DNA of 64,000 nt from DAOPJM01 sp964490325 (lineage in GTDB: Bacteria > Bacillota > Clostridia > Christensenellales > CAG-138). The notes under the pieces are model-generated. The model did not search any database, was not told where the DNA came from, and worked only from the letters and a program-made list of their open reading frames with translations. Shown here one piece after another: positions 42,008 to 50,742 of this stretch; the stretch's first letter is position 1; each line of letters opens with the position of its first letter. Position numbers and translations under genes: made by a program. The stretch lies in NCBI GenBank assembly GCA_964490325.1, contig CAZBBX010000004.1:1-64000 (forward strand), in the 5' to 3' direction.

Positions 42008-42715
42008 TCAACCGCTGCGCAGCGCGCCAAGCGAGCGCTTGATGAGGCGGGAGATCTGCACCTGTGAAAGTCCCAAGCGCGCAGCGATCTCGGCCTGCGT
42101 CAGATCGGCGTAGTAGCGCAGCCGCAGTATAAGCGCTTCGCGAGGCGGCAGGCGCTCCAATAGGGCGTTTACGGTCATTTGATCCAACAGCTTTTCCTCC
42201 TCGCTGTCCGTGCCCAAGAAGGCGAGCAGGGGGGCGTCCTCCTCGCCATAGGCAGCGTCGATCGAAAGCGGCGTTTCGCGGCCTGCAAGCGCCATGGCAA
42301 GCTCCTCGGGGGATACCATCAGCTTCTCGGCAAGCCCCGCGACGCCCAAGTCCTCCCCCTCCTGTAAAAGCGCGGCAGCCCTTGCCGCTAACGCCTTTGC
42401 GGAGCGAGGGACGGCTACAGCGCCGTCGTCGCGCAAAAAACGCTTGATCTCTCCTGCGATGAGGGGTACGGCGTAGGTGGAAAACTGTACGCCAAAGGAG
42501 GGATCGAAGCGCCGTATCGCCTTGACAAGACCCATGCTGCCCAGCTGTACAAGGTCGCCCATGTCCACGCCGCGGTCGCGATAGCGCTTTGCAATGGCGT
42601 ATACCAAGGGGAGATTGCGTTCGCACAGCAGCGCTTCCGCGTTCGCGTCGCCCGCGTTGGCGCTTTTCAGCAGGGGCAAAAAGTCGGCGTCCCTACTGCT
42701 CGGCGCGTCCGCCAT
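42008..42715 (-). CDS. sigF: RNA polymerase sigma factor SigF (forespore)
   Basis: 235 residues. Region 2 (LVYAIAKRYRDRGVDMGDLVQLGSMGLVKAIRRFDPSFGVQFSTYAVPLIAGEIKRF) is complete, region 3 has LMVSPEELAMAL, and region 4 ends with the helix-turn-helix LTQAEIAARLGLSQVQISRLIKRSL. Position after spoIIAB fixes it as sigma-F. It directs early forespore transcription and is held by SpoIIAB. It overlaps spoIIAB by 23 bp. Its 3' quarter is duplicated downstream. Confidence 0.95.
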   Translation of the reverse strand: MADAPSSRDADFLPLLKSANAGDANAEALLCERNLPLVYAIAKRYRDRGVDMGDLVQLGSMGLVKAIRRFDPSFGVQFSTYAVPLIAGEIKRFLRDDGAVAVPRSAKALAARAAALLQEGEDLGVAGLAEKLMVSPEELAMALAGRETPLSIDAAYGEEDAPLLAFLGTDSEEEKLLDQMTVNALLERLPPREALILRLRYYADLTQAEIAARLGLSQVQISRLIKRSLGALRSG

Positions 42716-43139
42716 GCCGCGAAAACCGTTTGACCATCGTTACGGACGTCCCCTTCCCGGGGGAGGAAACGACGCGTACCTCCTCCATGAAGGCCTCCAT
42801 GACGGCAAAGCCCATACCGCTGCGTTCCAGCTCGGGCTTGGAGGTATAGAAGGGCTTGCGGGCAAGCTCGATGTCGGCAATGCCGGTACCCTCGTCGCTC
42901 ACCACAACGGTGAAGCGTTCATCCTCGATCGAACAGCGCAGCGTGACAACGCCGTCCTCTCTGTTTTCGTACCCGTGGATGATGGCGTTGGTGACGGCCT
43001 CGCTCACGGCGGTGCGCAGGTCGGACAGCTCCTCGATCGTCGGGTTCTGCTGCGCGGCAAAGGCTGCCGCCACAGCGCGGGCAAAGCTTTCGTTCTGCGA
43101 AAGGCTCAAGAAACGCAATTCCATTTCATTATGTATCAT
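42693..43139 (-). CDS. spoIIAB: Anti-sigma F factor SpoIIAB
   Basis: 148 residues from ATG 43139 (GTAGGAGGTG site). GHKL kinase motifs are the N box (TAVSEAVTNAIIHGY), the G1 box (VSDEGTGIADI) and the G2 box (ERSGMGFAVMEAFM). It binds sigma-F when ATP-loaded and phosphorylates SpoIIAA. It lies 10 bp after spoIIAA and overlaps sigF. Confidence 0.95.
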   Translation of the reverse strand: MIHNEMELRFLSLSQNESFARAVAAAFAAQQNPTIEELSDLRTAVSEAVTNAIIHGYENREDGVVTLRCSIEDERFTVVVSDEGTGIADIELARKPFYTSKPELERSGMGFAVMEAFMEEVRVVSSPGKGTSVTMVKRFSRHGGRAEQ

Positions 43140-43149
43140 GCCGCACCTC

Positions 43150-43455
43150 CTACTGCCGTTCGACCAGGGCATACAGCCCCGACATGCGGAAGATGCGGTC
43201 GATGGGCGCGCTCATGCCGCTCACGATCAGCCGTCCGCCTCGAAGGGACAGCGTACGATAGCGTCCCAGTATGACGCCAAGCCCCGCGCTGTCCATAAAG
43301 CTCAGCTCCTCAAGATCCAGCATCAGCTCGCGCACGGATACATCGTGCAGCAGGGTGTCGAGCATGATGCGCGTACGTTCCGCGCTGTGGTGATCCAGCT
43401 CCCCAATGAGCTTCACCGTCAGCCGTGGACCGCGCTTGACCGCATCCAGTTCCAT
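43150..43455 (-). CDS. spoIIAA: Anti-anti-sigma F factor SpoIIAA
   Basis: 101 residues from ATG 43455 (AAGGAGGAG site). STAS domain; the phosphorylatable Ser is in ELSFMDSAGLGVILGRY. The unphosphorylated form frees sigma-F from SpoIIAB. First gene of the spoIIA operon, behind a sigma-H-like promoter. Confidence 0.93.
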   Translation of the reverse strand: MELDAVKRGPRLTVKLIGELDHHSAERTRIMLDTLLHDVSVRELMLDLEELSFMDSAGLGVILGRYRTLSLRGGRLIVSGMSAPIDRIFRMSGLYALVERQ

Positions 43456-43493
43456 AGCTCCTCCTTGTGGCGCAGATATGCGCTTACTACTGT

Positions 43494-43520
43494 ATTCCAC
43501 GGCTAAAATTTGCAACCTCT
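43494..43520 (-). promoter_or_regulatory. Candidate sigma-H promoter of the spoIIA operon
   Basis: Minus strand AGAGGTTGC (43520-43512; consensus RNAGGAWWW, partial), 11-bp spacer, GTGGAAT (43500-43494; RNNGAAT, complete), about 40 bp upstream of ATG 43455. spoIIA is sigma-H-dependent in Bacillus. Confidence 0.6.
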
Positions 43521-43577
43521 TTGGAAGGCGGACGGCTTTTGCCGTATCGCGGCGGCTTTTGCCGCATAGCCTGTTCT

Positions 43578-44609
43578 ATGAAGAAAGGGAAGCTTTTTTA
43601 CGGTCTGCTCCTGCTTGCGCTGTGTCTGACGCTGGCGCTCGGTCCCTGCCTCATTCGCAAAGATGCGGGCAAGGACTGGCGCTATCTGCGCTTTGAGCGC
43701 GACAAGGCGGACTTTGCGGGGACCATCGTGCTGTATCACATCGTGGACGCCCGACCCTTCCGCGGGAGCCTCAGCTATTTTCTGACTAAGCGCGCCGAGG
43801 AGTTTCACAAGCTGTATCCCTCCGTCTATATCGAGGTCGTCGGCATGAGCGAGGCGGACTTTCGCGAACGGCTCGCCTATGGGCGGCTGCCCCACGCGCT
43901 CAGCTTCTTTGCAGGCTCGGTCACGGCGGACGATCTTGACGACTTCCCCTTAGAGGCGCCGTCCCTTCGAACGGGACTGCCCGCAGAGGAGCGCGCCCTG
44001 CCGTGGTGTCTGTCTTACTATGTCCTTGCCTACGCGGATCCTGCGGCAAAGCAAAAGAGCCTTGCGGAGCTGTACGCGGCGGGACAGCTGTATGCAGAGG
44101 ATTGGATCGCGGCGCGGCTCGGCCTTGCGGCGGCGGGGGAAACGCCCGACTACGACCGCTTTGCGGCGGGGGACTGCGCGGCGGCGGTGGTGGATCTGGG
44201 GCAGGCGGGACGGCTGCTTGCGGCGGGAAAGCTGACCCAACTCAGCCTTGCTCCCTTGGATGCGGTGACGGACGAGGTCTGCTATATGGGCGTGTATCGC
44301 GGCACGGACGCGGCGCGTGCGGCGTGGATCGCCCGCTTCTATGCCTTTTTGATGGAGGAGGAAACGCAGCAGAAGCTCTCCGCCTACGGACTGTTCACGG
44401 CGGCGGCGGAGGTTGCGGACGTGTTCTCCGACAGCCGCCTGCAGACGCTTACGGAGGCGTATACCGAACCCTGCTGCTGCAAGCCCTTCCTGCTTGCCGC
44501 GCAGCGGGATACGCTCTACCAAGACGCGGCCTTGGCGGCGGACGGCGACGAGGACGCCAAGCAGCGCTTTTTGGAGCGCTTTCATCTTGTGTTTCCCACA
44601 GAGAACTGA
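43578..44609 (+). CDS. Extracellular solute-binding-protein-like protein, orphan
   Basis: 343 residues from ATG 43578; no clear RBS. An N-terminal signal/anchor helix (GLLLLALCLTLALG) is followed by GTIVLYHIVDARPFRGSLSY, EEFHKLYPSVYIEVVGMSEADF and later GDCAAAVVDLGQAGRL and FYAFLMEEETQQKLSAYGLF. This is the layout of family 1 (sugar-type) binding proteins, with a shortened middle (about 80 residues less than usual). No permease or ATPase is adjacent. It is divergent from spoIIAA, whose promoter lies in the shared spacer, so a sporulation-linked role is possible but unproven. Confidence 0.6.
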   Translation: MKKGKLFYGLLLLALCLTLALGPCLIRKDAGKDWRYLRFERDKADFAGTIVLYHIVDARPFRGSLSYFLTKRAEEFHKLYPSVYIEVVGMSEADFRERLAYGRLPHALSFFAGSVTADDLDDFPLEAPSLRTGLPAEERALPWCLSYYVLAYADPAAKQKSLAELYAAGQLYAEDWIAARLGLAAAGETPDYDRFAAGDCAAAVVDLGQAGRLLAAGKLTQLSLAPLDAVTDEVCYMGVYRGTDAARAAWIARFYAFLMEEETQQKLSAYGLFTAAAEVADVFSDSRLQTLTEAYTEPCCCKPFLLAAQRDTLYQDAALAADGDEDAKQRFLERFHLVFPTEN

Positions 44610-44615
44610 TATACT
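44587..44615 (+). promoter_or_regulatory. Promoter at the start of murB (leaderless)
   Basis: TTGTGT (44587-44592), 17-bp spacer, TATACT (44610-44615); ATG 44622 is 7 bases past the -10, where transcription should begin. No Shine-Dalgarno sequence precedes the ATG. Confidence 0.6.
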
Positions 44616-44621
44616 GTAAAC

Positions 44622-45542
44622 ATGAAATATGATAGGCAAGCTATGGCCGCCGCGCTCAAGTCCTTGGGCGCGGAGGAGAACATCCCTCTTTCCGAACTGA
44701 CCAGCTTTCGCATCGGCGGGCCCGCCCTGTTTGTTTTGCGGCCGCGTTCGCCCAAGGACGCCGCGCTGGCTCTAAAGCTTTGCGCCGAGGCGGGCTGCCC
44801 CGTGGAGCTGTTGGGGCGGGGCAGCAACGTGTTGGCGTCGGACAAGGGCTTTGACGGCCTGCTGCTGCGCATGGACGCTGCGGCTGAAGAACCGATCTGG
44901 TCGCAATGCGGCGTTACGGCATCGGCTTGCTATCCGTTGACCAAGCTTGCCACAGAGGCGCTTGCCCGCGGCCTGATGGGTCTTGAGTGCATGGCGGGCA
45001 TCCCCGGCACACTGGGCGGCGCCATCGCCATGAACGCAGGCGCATATGGCGCAAGCATCGCGCCGCTCCTACGGCGCGTGCAGCTCGTTTGCGACACGGG
45101 GGAGACGAGCTGGGAGGATGCGGACGCGTCGCAGTTTTCCTATCGCGTCAGCCCCTATGCCTATCCCAAGCGCTGCGTTTGGGCGGCCGAGCTGCAGCTG
45201 CAGCGGGACGACGGCAGCGCCGCGGAACGCTTTGCGGACTGCAGGAAGCAGCGCAGGGAGAAGCAGCCGCTGGAGCTGGCTTCGGCGGGAAGCACCTTTT
45301 TGCGCCCCAAGGGACACTTTGCGGGGGCACTCATCGAGGGCTGCGGCCTGAAGGGCTATCGCGTGGGACAGGCGGCGGTGTCCGACAAGCACGCGGGTTT
45401 TGTCGTCAACCTCGGCGGCGCGACCGCGGCGGAGGTCTTGGCGGTCATCCGCCATGTCTGTGAGACGGTGCTTGATAAGACGGGCGTGCTTCTACATTGT
45501 GAGATCAAGCTTTTGGGCTTTGACGGGGAGGATGTACTATGA
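44622..45542 (+). CDS. murB: UDP-N-acetylenolpyruvoylglucosamine reductase MurB
   Basis: 306 residues, normal length. FAD-binding motifs SFRIGGPALFV and LGRGSNVLASDKGFDGL, then CMAGIPGTLGGAIAMNAGAYG. The catalytic Ser is in SAGSTFLRP and the C-terminal Glu in CEIKLLGF; this is the type II form without the extra YRV loop. It reduces the enolpyruvyl group to give UDP-MurNAc for peptidoglycan. No RBS is visible; it appears leaderless. It overlaps rapZ by 4 bp (ATGA). Confidence 0.95.
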   Translation: MKYDRQAMAAALKSLGAEENIPLSELTSFRIGGPALFVLRPRSPKDAALALKLCAEAGCPVELLGRGSNVLASDKGFDGLLLRMDAAAEEPIWSQCGVTASACYPLTKLATEALARGLMGLECMAGIPGTLGGAIAMNAGAYGASIAPLLRRVQLVCDTGETSWEDADASQFSYRVSPYAYPKRCVWAAELQLQRDDGSAAERFADCRKQRREKQPLELASAGSTFLRPKGHFAGALIEGCGLKGYRVGQAAVSDKHAGFVVNLGGATAAEVLAVIRHVCETVLDKTGVLLHCEIKLLGFDGEDVL

Positions 45543-46435
45543 AACTCATCATCGTATCGGGCATGAGCGGCGCGGGCAAGTCGCTGGCGCTGAACTCCTT
45601 GGAGGAGCTTGGCTTCTTCTGCGTGGACAACCTTCCCAGCTCCATGCTGCAGGAATTTGTGCAGCTTTGCAAGAACGCCACGCCGCAGGTCAAGCAGGCG
45701 GCGGTGACCATCGACAGCCGCGAGAGTCTGCTTTCCCGCAGTCCCTCGTCCATGCTGGCGGCCATTCGTGCGGTGGACGTGCCCTACGAGATCCTCTTTT
45801 TGGACGCTCGTGACGATGTGCTGCGCAAGCGCTACAACGAAACAAGGCGCAGGCATCCCTTGGGCGAGGCGGGGGACGCGGAATCGGGCGTGCGGCACGA
45901 GCGTGTATACCTGCAGTTCATGCGCGACCGCGCCAACTATATCTTGGATACCAGCGACATTGCACCGCGCAACTTCACCAAGGTCATGCAAAAGCTGGTG
46001 CCGGAGATGAACGCGGAGGAGATGAGCGTCGTCGTGTCGAGCTTCGGCTACAAGCGCGGCGTGCCCGTGGACGCGGATTTTGTGCTGGATCTGCGCTTTT
46101 GCGAGAATCCCTTCTACTATGCTGAGCTGCGTGAGCTGTCGGGCTTGGACGAGCCTGTGCGCAATTTCGTGCTGGCGCAGCCCTATGTCAAGGAGTATTT
46201 GGACGATATTACGCACATGGTGCTCACCGTCATTCCTCTTTTTTCAAAGCAGGACAAGCATATGCTTCGCGTGTGCTTCGGCTGCACGGGTGGAAGGCAT
46301 CGCTCGGTGGCGGCGGCGGAGGAGCTTGCACGGCGCTTGGCGGCGGCGGGACAGGCCGTGCGCAGCTATCACCGCGATCTTAGCTCGGAGGCGGCGGACA
46401 TCGAGGAACGCTTCTCAGGAAAGGACGAAACATGA
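45539..46435 (+). CDS. rapZ: RNase adapter / nucleotide-binding protein RapZ
   Basis: 298 residues. Walker A GMSGAGKSLAL (9-19), FCVDNLPSSML, FLDARDDVLRKRYNETRRRHPL, and the C-terminal FGCTGGRHRSVAAAEELA with HRD motif are all typical. In Firmicutes RapZ (YvcJ) binds nucleotides and links cell-wall precursor levels to regulation. It sits in the conserved order murB-rapZ-whiA with 4-bp overlaps. Confidence 0.95.
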   Translation: MKLIIVSGMSGAGKSLALNSLEELGFFCVDNLPSSMLQEFVQLCKNATPQVKQAAVTIDSRESLLSRSPSSMLAAIRAVDVPYEILFLDARDDVLRKRYNETRRRHPLGEAGDAESGVRHERVYLQFMRDRANYILDTSDIAPRNFTKVMQKLVPEMNAEEMSVVVSSFGYKRGVPVDADFVLDLRFCENPFYYAELRELSGLDEPVRNFVLAQPYVKEYLDDITHMVLTVIPLFSKQDKHMLRVCFGCTGGRHRSVAAAEELARRLAAAGQAVRSYHRDLSSEAADIEERFSGKDET

Positions 46436-47376
46436 GCTTTTCCGCCAAGATCAAGGACGAGCTTGTTCGCATACGCTTAAAAAGCGAGCTGACGCGCCGC
46501 GCACAGCTCAGCGGCCTTGCCTTAAGCTGCGGCTCCCTGCGGCTCAATCGCAGCCCGCAGATCCTTTTTGAAACGGAGCATGCAGAGCTGGCTCGGCATA
46601 TCGCGGGGTTGATCGAGGCGCAGTACCATTGCGAAGCCTCCATCGAGCGTGTGGCGCGGCAGCATCGCAAGCTGCCAAAGCTTCGGGTGCGCATGGACGG
46701 CGCGGCGTCGTTGGCGCTCATCGGCGATACGGGGCTGATGAACGTTGACGAGACGGGAGCCTTTACGGGGGCGGATCTTCCCGCCTTCCTCTGGGACAGC
46801 GATGAGGCGAAGCGCGCCTTTTTGCGGGGCTTTTTTCTGGGCGCGGGGGTCTGCCCCGATCCGGGGCGCGGCGCCTATGGCTTGGAGCTGATCTGCTTGG
46901 ACGAGCATCGAGCGCAGCGCGTGACGGAGCTGATACACGAATACGGTCTGCTGCCCAAGCGCGTTTTGCGTGGGGAGCGCTGGCTCGTGTACCTGCGCGG
47001 CGGCGACGAGGTGACAGGCTTCTTGGCGCTCATCGGTGCGAACGCGGCCGTACTCCAATTTGAGAATGTCCGCGTCGAGAAGGAGACGCGCAACTATGTC
47101 AACCGCACGACCAACTGCGACAACGCCAACTTGGATAAGCAGGTGGAGGCGGGGCTGAAGCAGCTTACCGCCATAGAGTGCATCGAGCGCAGCATGCCGC
47201 TTGGCGAGCTGCCCGCATCACTGTACGAGGCTGCGATCCTGCGCAGGGAGGATCCCAACGCGACCATAGCGGAGCTTGCGGACAAGGCGGGCATACGCAA
47301 GTCGGGCATGAACCATCGCCTGCAGCGCCTGTTGGCGTTGGCGGAGGAGCTGAACGCCTCCGCAGGGAGGGAGTAA
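46432..47376 (+). CDS. whiA: DNA-binding protein WhiA
   Basis: 314 residues. The N-terminal LAGLIDADG-like domain (FSAKIKDELVRI; CGSLRLNR; FLRGFFLGAGVCPDP) and the C-terminal helix-turn-helix (LREDPNATIAELADKAGIRKSGMNHRLQRL, read in two parts) are present. RTTNCDNANLDK is the family linker signature. WhiA influences cell division and chromosome segregation in Firmicutes and sporulation in actinomycetes. Overlaps rapZ by 4 bp. Confidence 0.95.
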   Translation: MSFSAKIKDELVRIRLKSELTRRAQLSGLALSCGSLRLNRSPQILFETEHAELARHIAGLIEAQYHCEASIERVARQHRKLPKLRVRMDGAASLALIGDTGLMNVDETGAFTGADLPAFLWDSDEAKRAFLRGFFLGAGVCPDPGRGAYGLELICLDEHRAQRVTELIHEYGLLPKRVLRGERWLVYLRGGDEVTGFLALIGANAAVLQFENVRVEKETRNYVNRTTNCDNANLDKQVEAGLKQLTAIECIERSMPLGELPASLYEAAILRREDPNATIAELADKAGIRKSGMNHRLQRLLALAEELNASAGRE

Positions 47377-47378
47377 GC

Positions 47379-48137
47379 ATGGCGTACGGGGAGTTTGCAG
47401 CTTGGTACGATCGCATGATGACGTCGGTGGACTATGATCGTTGGGGCAAGTACCTCGTCGAGCTGATCCGCCTGCACGCGCCCACCGCAAAGCCCACCCT
47501 GCTGGACGCGGCCTGCGGCACAGGCAACCTGACGCTGCGCTTTGCAAAGGCGGGGTATCCCGTCATTGGCAGCGATCTGTCGGAGGAAATGCTGTCCGTT
47601 GCGCAGCAAAAGGCGCGGGACGCCTGCCTGTCCATCCCGTTCATCAGGCAGGATCTTTGCTCCATCCAACTGCATCGACCCGTGGACGTCATCAACTGCG
47701 CCTGCGACGGCGTAAACTACCTGCAGGACGAGGAAGCGTTGCTTGCGTTCTTCACCGCCGCCCATGCCGCTTTGACGGCGGGGGGACTGCTGCTGTTCGA
47801 CGTATCCTCCGCGTATAAGCTGGAGCATATTTTGGGCGACAGGGCGTTCTGTGACGAGGGGGAGGACTGGGCATACCTCTGCCGTAACGCGTTCGACAGC
47901 AAGTCGCGGCGCATCCAAATGGACCTGAGCTGTTATGTGCGGGAGGGCGCGCTCTATCGCAGGTTTACGGAGCGGCATTGGCAATGCGCCTTTGAGCGGG
48001 ATACGCTCACGGCGGCGCTCAAGGCGGCGGGCTTCGAGCCGCTTGTCCAATACGGCGACTTTGGCAAAAAGGACGCCGAGGCGACTGCGGAGCGCATACA
48101 ATTTGCAGCAAGAAAGAAGGAACGAACAAATGGATAG
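47379..48137 (+). CDS. Class I SAM-dependent methyltransferase
   Basis: 252 residues from ATG 47379 (GGGAGGGAG site), 2 bp after the whiA stop. FAAWYDRMMTSVDYDRWGKYL is followed by SAM motif I (LLDAACGTGNLTLRFAKAGY, 20-residue core), motif II (SDLSEEMLSVAQQKA) and INCACDGVNYL. The pattern is the YodH/UbiE-like small-molecule methyltransferase group; the substrate is unknown. Overlaps hslO by 8 bp. Confidence 0.85.
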   Translation: MAYGEFAAWYDRMMTSVDYDRWGKYLVELIRLHAPTAKPTLLDAACGTGNLTLRFAKAGYPVIGSDLSEEMLSVAQQKARDACLSIPFIRQDLCSIQLHRPVDVINCACDGVNYLQDEEALLAFFTAAHAALTAGGLLLFDVSSAYKLEHILGDRAFCDEGEDWAYLCRNAFDSKSRRIQMDLSCYVREGALYRRFTERHWQCAFERDTLTAALKAAGFEPLVQYGDFGKKDAEATAERIQFAARKKERTNG

Positions 48138-49041
48138 TTTGGTTCGCGGATTGATAGAGAACAACGCGCTGCGCTTTTCGGCGATCGACGCAAAGGAGCT
48201 TGTAACGGAGGCGCGGCGCATACACGGCCTGTCGCGTGTGGCCACGGCGGCGCTGGGACGGCAGCTGATGATGACCTGCATGATGGCGGCCGACCTCAAG
48301 AACGCCACGGACGAGGTGACAACGAGCATCTCGGCGGACGGCCCCGCAGGAAAGCTCATCTGCGTGGGGCGCTATGGCGCACTGGTCAAGGGCTGCGTGT
48401 CGTCGCCCGAAACGGAGCTGCCGCCGCGTGAGGACGGCAAGCTTGACGTAAGCGGCTATGTAGGCAAGGACGGCAAGCTGTCCGTGGTGCGCGACCTGTC
48501 GCTCAAGGAGCCGTATGTGGGGCTTTGCAAGCTGGTCTCAGGCGAGATCGCGGAGGATTTTGCGCAGTATTTCACCCTGAGCGAGCAGCAGCCTTCCCTG
48601 GTCTATCTGGGCGTGCATGTGCGCGCCGAGGACGGGGCGGTGCTGTCGGCGGGGGGCTTGGTGGTGCAGACCCTGCCCAACTGCCCTGCGGAGGCCATCG
48701 ACCGCGTGATGGAGCGCCTGCCGAAGATGCAGGGCTTGGCGGAGGGTCTAAGCCAAGGCGCGTCCTTGGAGGCGTTGCTTGATGAGATCTTTGAAGGCGA
48801 GGGTCTTTCCGTCACGGAGCGGCTGACGCCCGCCTACCGCTGCGACTGCAGCCGCGCCCGCATCGAGCGCGCCCTGATCGCGTTGGGACGGGAGGAGCTT
48901 CAAACGCTGATCGAGGAGGACGGCAAGGCGGAGCTGTGCTGCGGCTTTTGCGCTTCAAAGTATACCTTTGATCGGGAGCAGCTGACGGTTCTTTTACAGA
49001 GCGCCAAGGGAAGGGAGGCAGAGGGCGAGCATGGGAACTGA
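48130..49041 (+). CDS. hslO: Redox-regulated chaperone Hsp33
   Basis: 303 residues from ATG 48130. The substrate-binding core has TTSISADGPAGKLICVGRYGALVKGCV and EIAEDFAQYFTLSEQQPS. The C-terminal zinc/redox switch is CDC (about 250) and CGFC (about 282), the CxC-x(~30)-CxxC pattern. Oxidation releases zinc and activates the holdase. It is embedded by overlaps between the methyltransferase and the TPR gene. Confidence 0.94.
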   Translation: MDSLVRGLIENNALRFSAIDAKELVTEARRIHGLSRVATAALGRQLMMTCMMAADLKNATDEVTTSISADGPAGKLICVGRYGALVKGCVSSPETELPPREDGKLDVSGYVGKDGKLSVVRDLSLKEPYVGLCKLVSGEIAEDFAQYFTLSEQQPSLVYLGVHVRAEDGAVLSAGGLVVQTLPNCPAEAIDRVMERLPKMQGLAEGLSQGASLEALLDEIFEGEGLSVTERLTPAYRCDCSRARIERALIALGREELQTLIEEDGKAELCCGFCASKYTFDREQLTVLLQSAKGREAEGEHGN

Positions 49042-50740
49042 GGTTCGGGACGGCGGCGTTGTGCTGCCCTTTGAGCAGGACGCCGACTTTTATCTTCGCA
49101 TGGGGCAAAAATACGAGGATACAGGCGATCTTCCGCGTGCGCTGCAATACATCAAGCGCGCCTACAAAAAGTCGCCCACCTCCGTGGAGACCGCGCTTTC
49201 TCTTGCCGTGCTGTACAACCATATGCAGCGCTTCGAGGACAGCACGCGGGTACTTATGTGCATGGGCAACTATACGCAGCTGCCAAGTGAGGCACTGTTT
49301 GGGCTTGCGGGCAACTTCATGTCGCTCAACGAGTTTGACGCGGCGCGGCGCTGCATCGAGCAGTATCTTACCGCAGAGGGCGACGGCCCCTTCTCCGAGG
49401 AGGCGCTGGACTATCTGGATCTGCTGGACGATCCCGACGAGCTTGCCGACCAGCTGGGGCTTGACGAGGGCGAGGACGTGGAGCTGGTCAACAGCCTTCG
49501 CAACGCGCACAATCTGCACGCCTGCCACAAGGACAAGGAAGCGCACGAGTACCTCATGGGTCTCAAGGAGAGCTACAAGGATTCGCAGCTGCTGGCGTTG
49601 GAGTTAGCGCTGACGGAACTGTGCTTGGCGGACTACGCCACGGCGGAGCAGCGACTGTTTGAGCTGATGAAAAGGGACAGCCGCAGCGTGCGCGCACGCT
49701 GCATGATGGCACTTTTATACCTGTCCACCAAGCGCAAAAAGGACGCCAAGGACATGATGGACGGCATCGAGCTGACCAATGACACGCAGCCCGAGATCCG
49801 CGGCAACGTGGCGCTGCTGTATCTGGAGTTAGACGAGTTTGAAAGGGCGGACGCGATCCTTGCGGAGCTGCTGCGGATCTTGCCCTATGACACACAGCTT
49901 TTGCACCAGTATGCGTACTGCCGCTACCGTTTGGGCGACAAGGAGACGGCACAAGACTGCTATCACACCCTCTTGACCATGGATGAGGACGACTTGGTGG
50001 CGACCTACTATTTAGAGCAGAGCCGCTTGGACGAGGACGAATTTACGTCAAAGCGCTGGTGCGCGGCGTATGAGCTGCCGTTTGGAGCGGCGCTGCCGTT
50101 CATCAACAGACTGGCGGACGCGATGAAGCTGACGGAGGAAACGGAGCTGAAGACGCAGTGGGAGGACGTGGAGTTTCGCCGCATCGTCCGCTGGGCGCTC
50201 CTCACGCAGCCCGAAAACCTCAAGAAGATGGCGATCGCCATACTGGGCATCGTGCGCGGCACGGAGGCGGCGTCGCTTTTGCAGGATTTTCTGCTGCGCA
50301 CCGACGAGGCGGACGAGGATAAGCAGCTTGCGGTGGCGGCGCTGCGCTACATGGGCGTGCACGAACCGTACCCGATGTACTTCAACGGCTGCTGGCAGTT
50401 TGGGGCGATCCGCGAAATGGTCGATCCCGAGGAGCTGCCCCTTTCCTACCATTCCATCCTCGACAAGCTGGATCGCATCGAGGAGCTGGAGGGGATGCCG
50501 CCGCGTGCAGGCGAGGTCGCAGCGCGCATCTTTTTGTACTATCTGTCCATGCTGGAGGGCGAGTATCCGCGCATCACGCAGCCGCAGGAGCAGGCGATGG
50601 CGGCGGCGTTTTCCCTGATGGCGGCGCACGCGCTGCAGTCGGAACTGACGCCGGAGGATCTGTGCAAGCTGTTCGGCGTGACGCTGCGGCGGCTCAACAA
50701 TGCCCTCAGCAAGATCTTCAGCGCCATTGAAAAGGAGTGA
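49031..50740 (+). CDS. Large tetratricopeptide-repeat protein
   Basis: 569 residues. TPR-type helix pairs run from about 15 to 330 (ADFYLRMGQKYEDTGDLPRALQYIKRAYKKSP; ALFGLAGNFMSLNEFDAARRCIEQYL; GNVALLYLELDEFERADAILAELL). The C-terminal 200 residues are all-helical without clear repeats and end LNNALSKIFSAIEKE. It overlaps hslO by 11 bp. No catalytic motif; a scaffold function is likely. No signal peptide, so cytoplasmic. Confidence 0.8.
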   Translation: MGTEVRDGGVVLPFEQDADFYLRMGQKYEDTGDLPRALQYIKRAYKKSPTSVETALSLAVLYNHMQRFEDSTRVLMCMGNYTQLPSEALFGLAGNFMSLNEFDAARRCIEQYLTAEGDGPFSEEALDYLDLLDDPDELADQLGLDEGEDVELVNSLRNAHNLHACHKDKEAHEYLMGLKESYKDSQLLALELALTELCLADYATAEQRLFELMKRDSRSVRARCMMALLYLSTKRKKDAKDMMDGIELTNDTQPEIRGNVALLYLELDEFERADAILAELLRILPYDTQLLHQYAYCRYRLGDKETAQDCYHTLLTMDEDDLVATYYLEQSRLDEDEFTSKRWCAAYELPFGAALPFINRLADAMKLTEETELKTQWEDVEFRRIVRWALLTQPENLKKMAIAILGIVRGTEAASLLQDFLLRTDEADEDKQLAVAALRYMGVHEPYPMYFNGCWQFGAIREMVDPEELPLSYHSILDKLDRIEELEGMPPRAGEVAARIFLYYLSMLEGEYPRITQPQEQAMAAAFSLMAAHALQSELTPEDLCKLFGVTLRRLNNALSKIFSAIEKE

Positions 50741-50742
50741 GT

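Noticed and set aside
40693..42030. 445-codon frame joining the serine hydrolase to sequence across the Ns
   Set aside because: It runs through the assembly gap and out-of-frame sigF tail sequence; ATG 41676 with an RBS is the real start.
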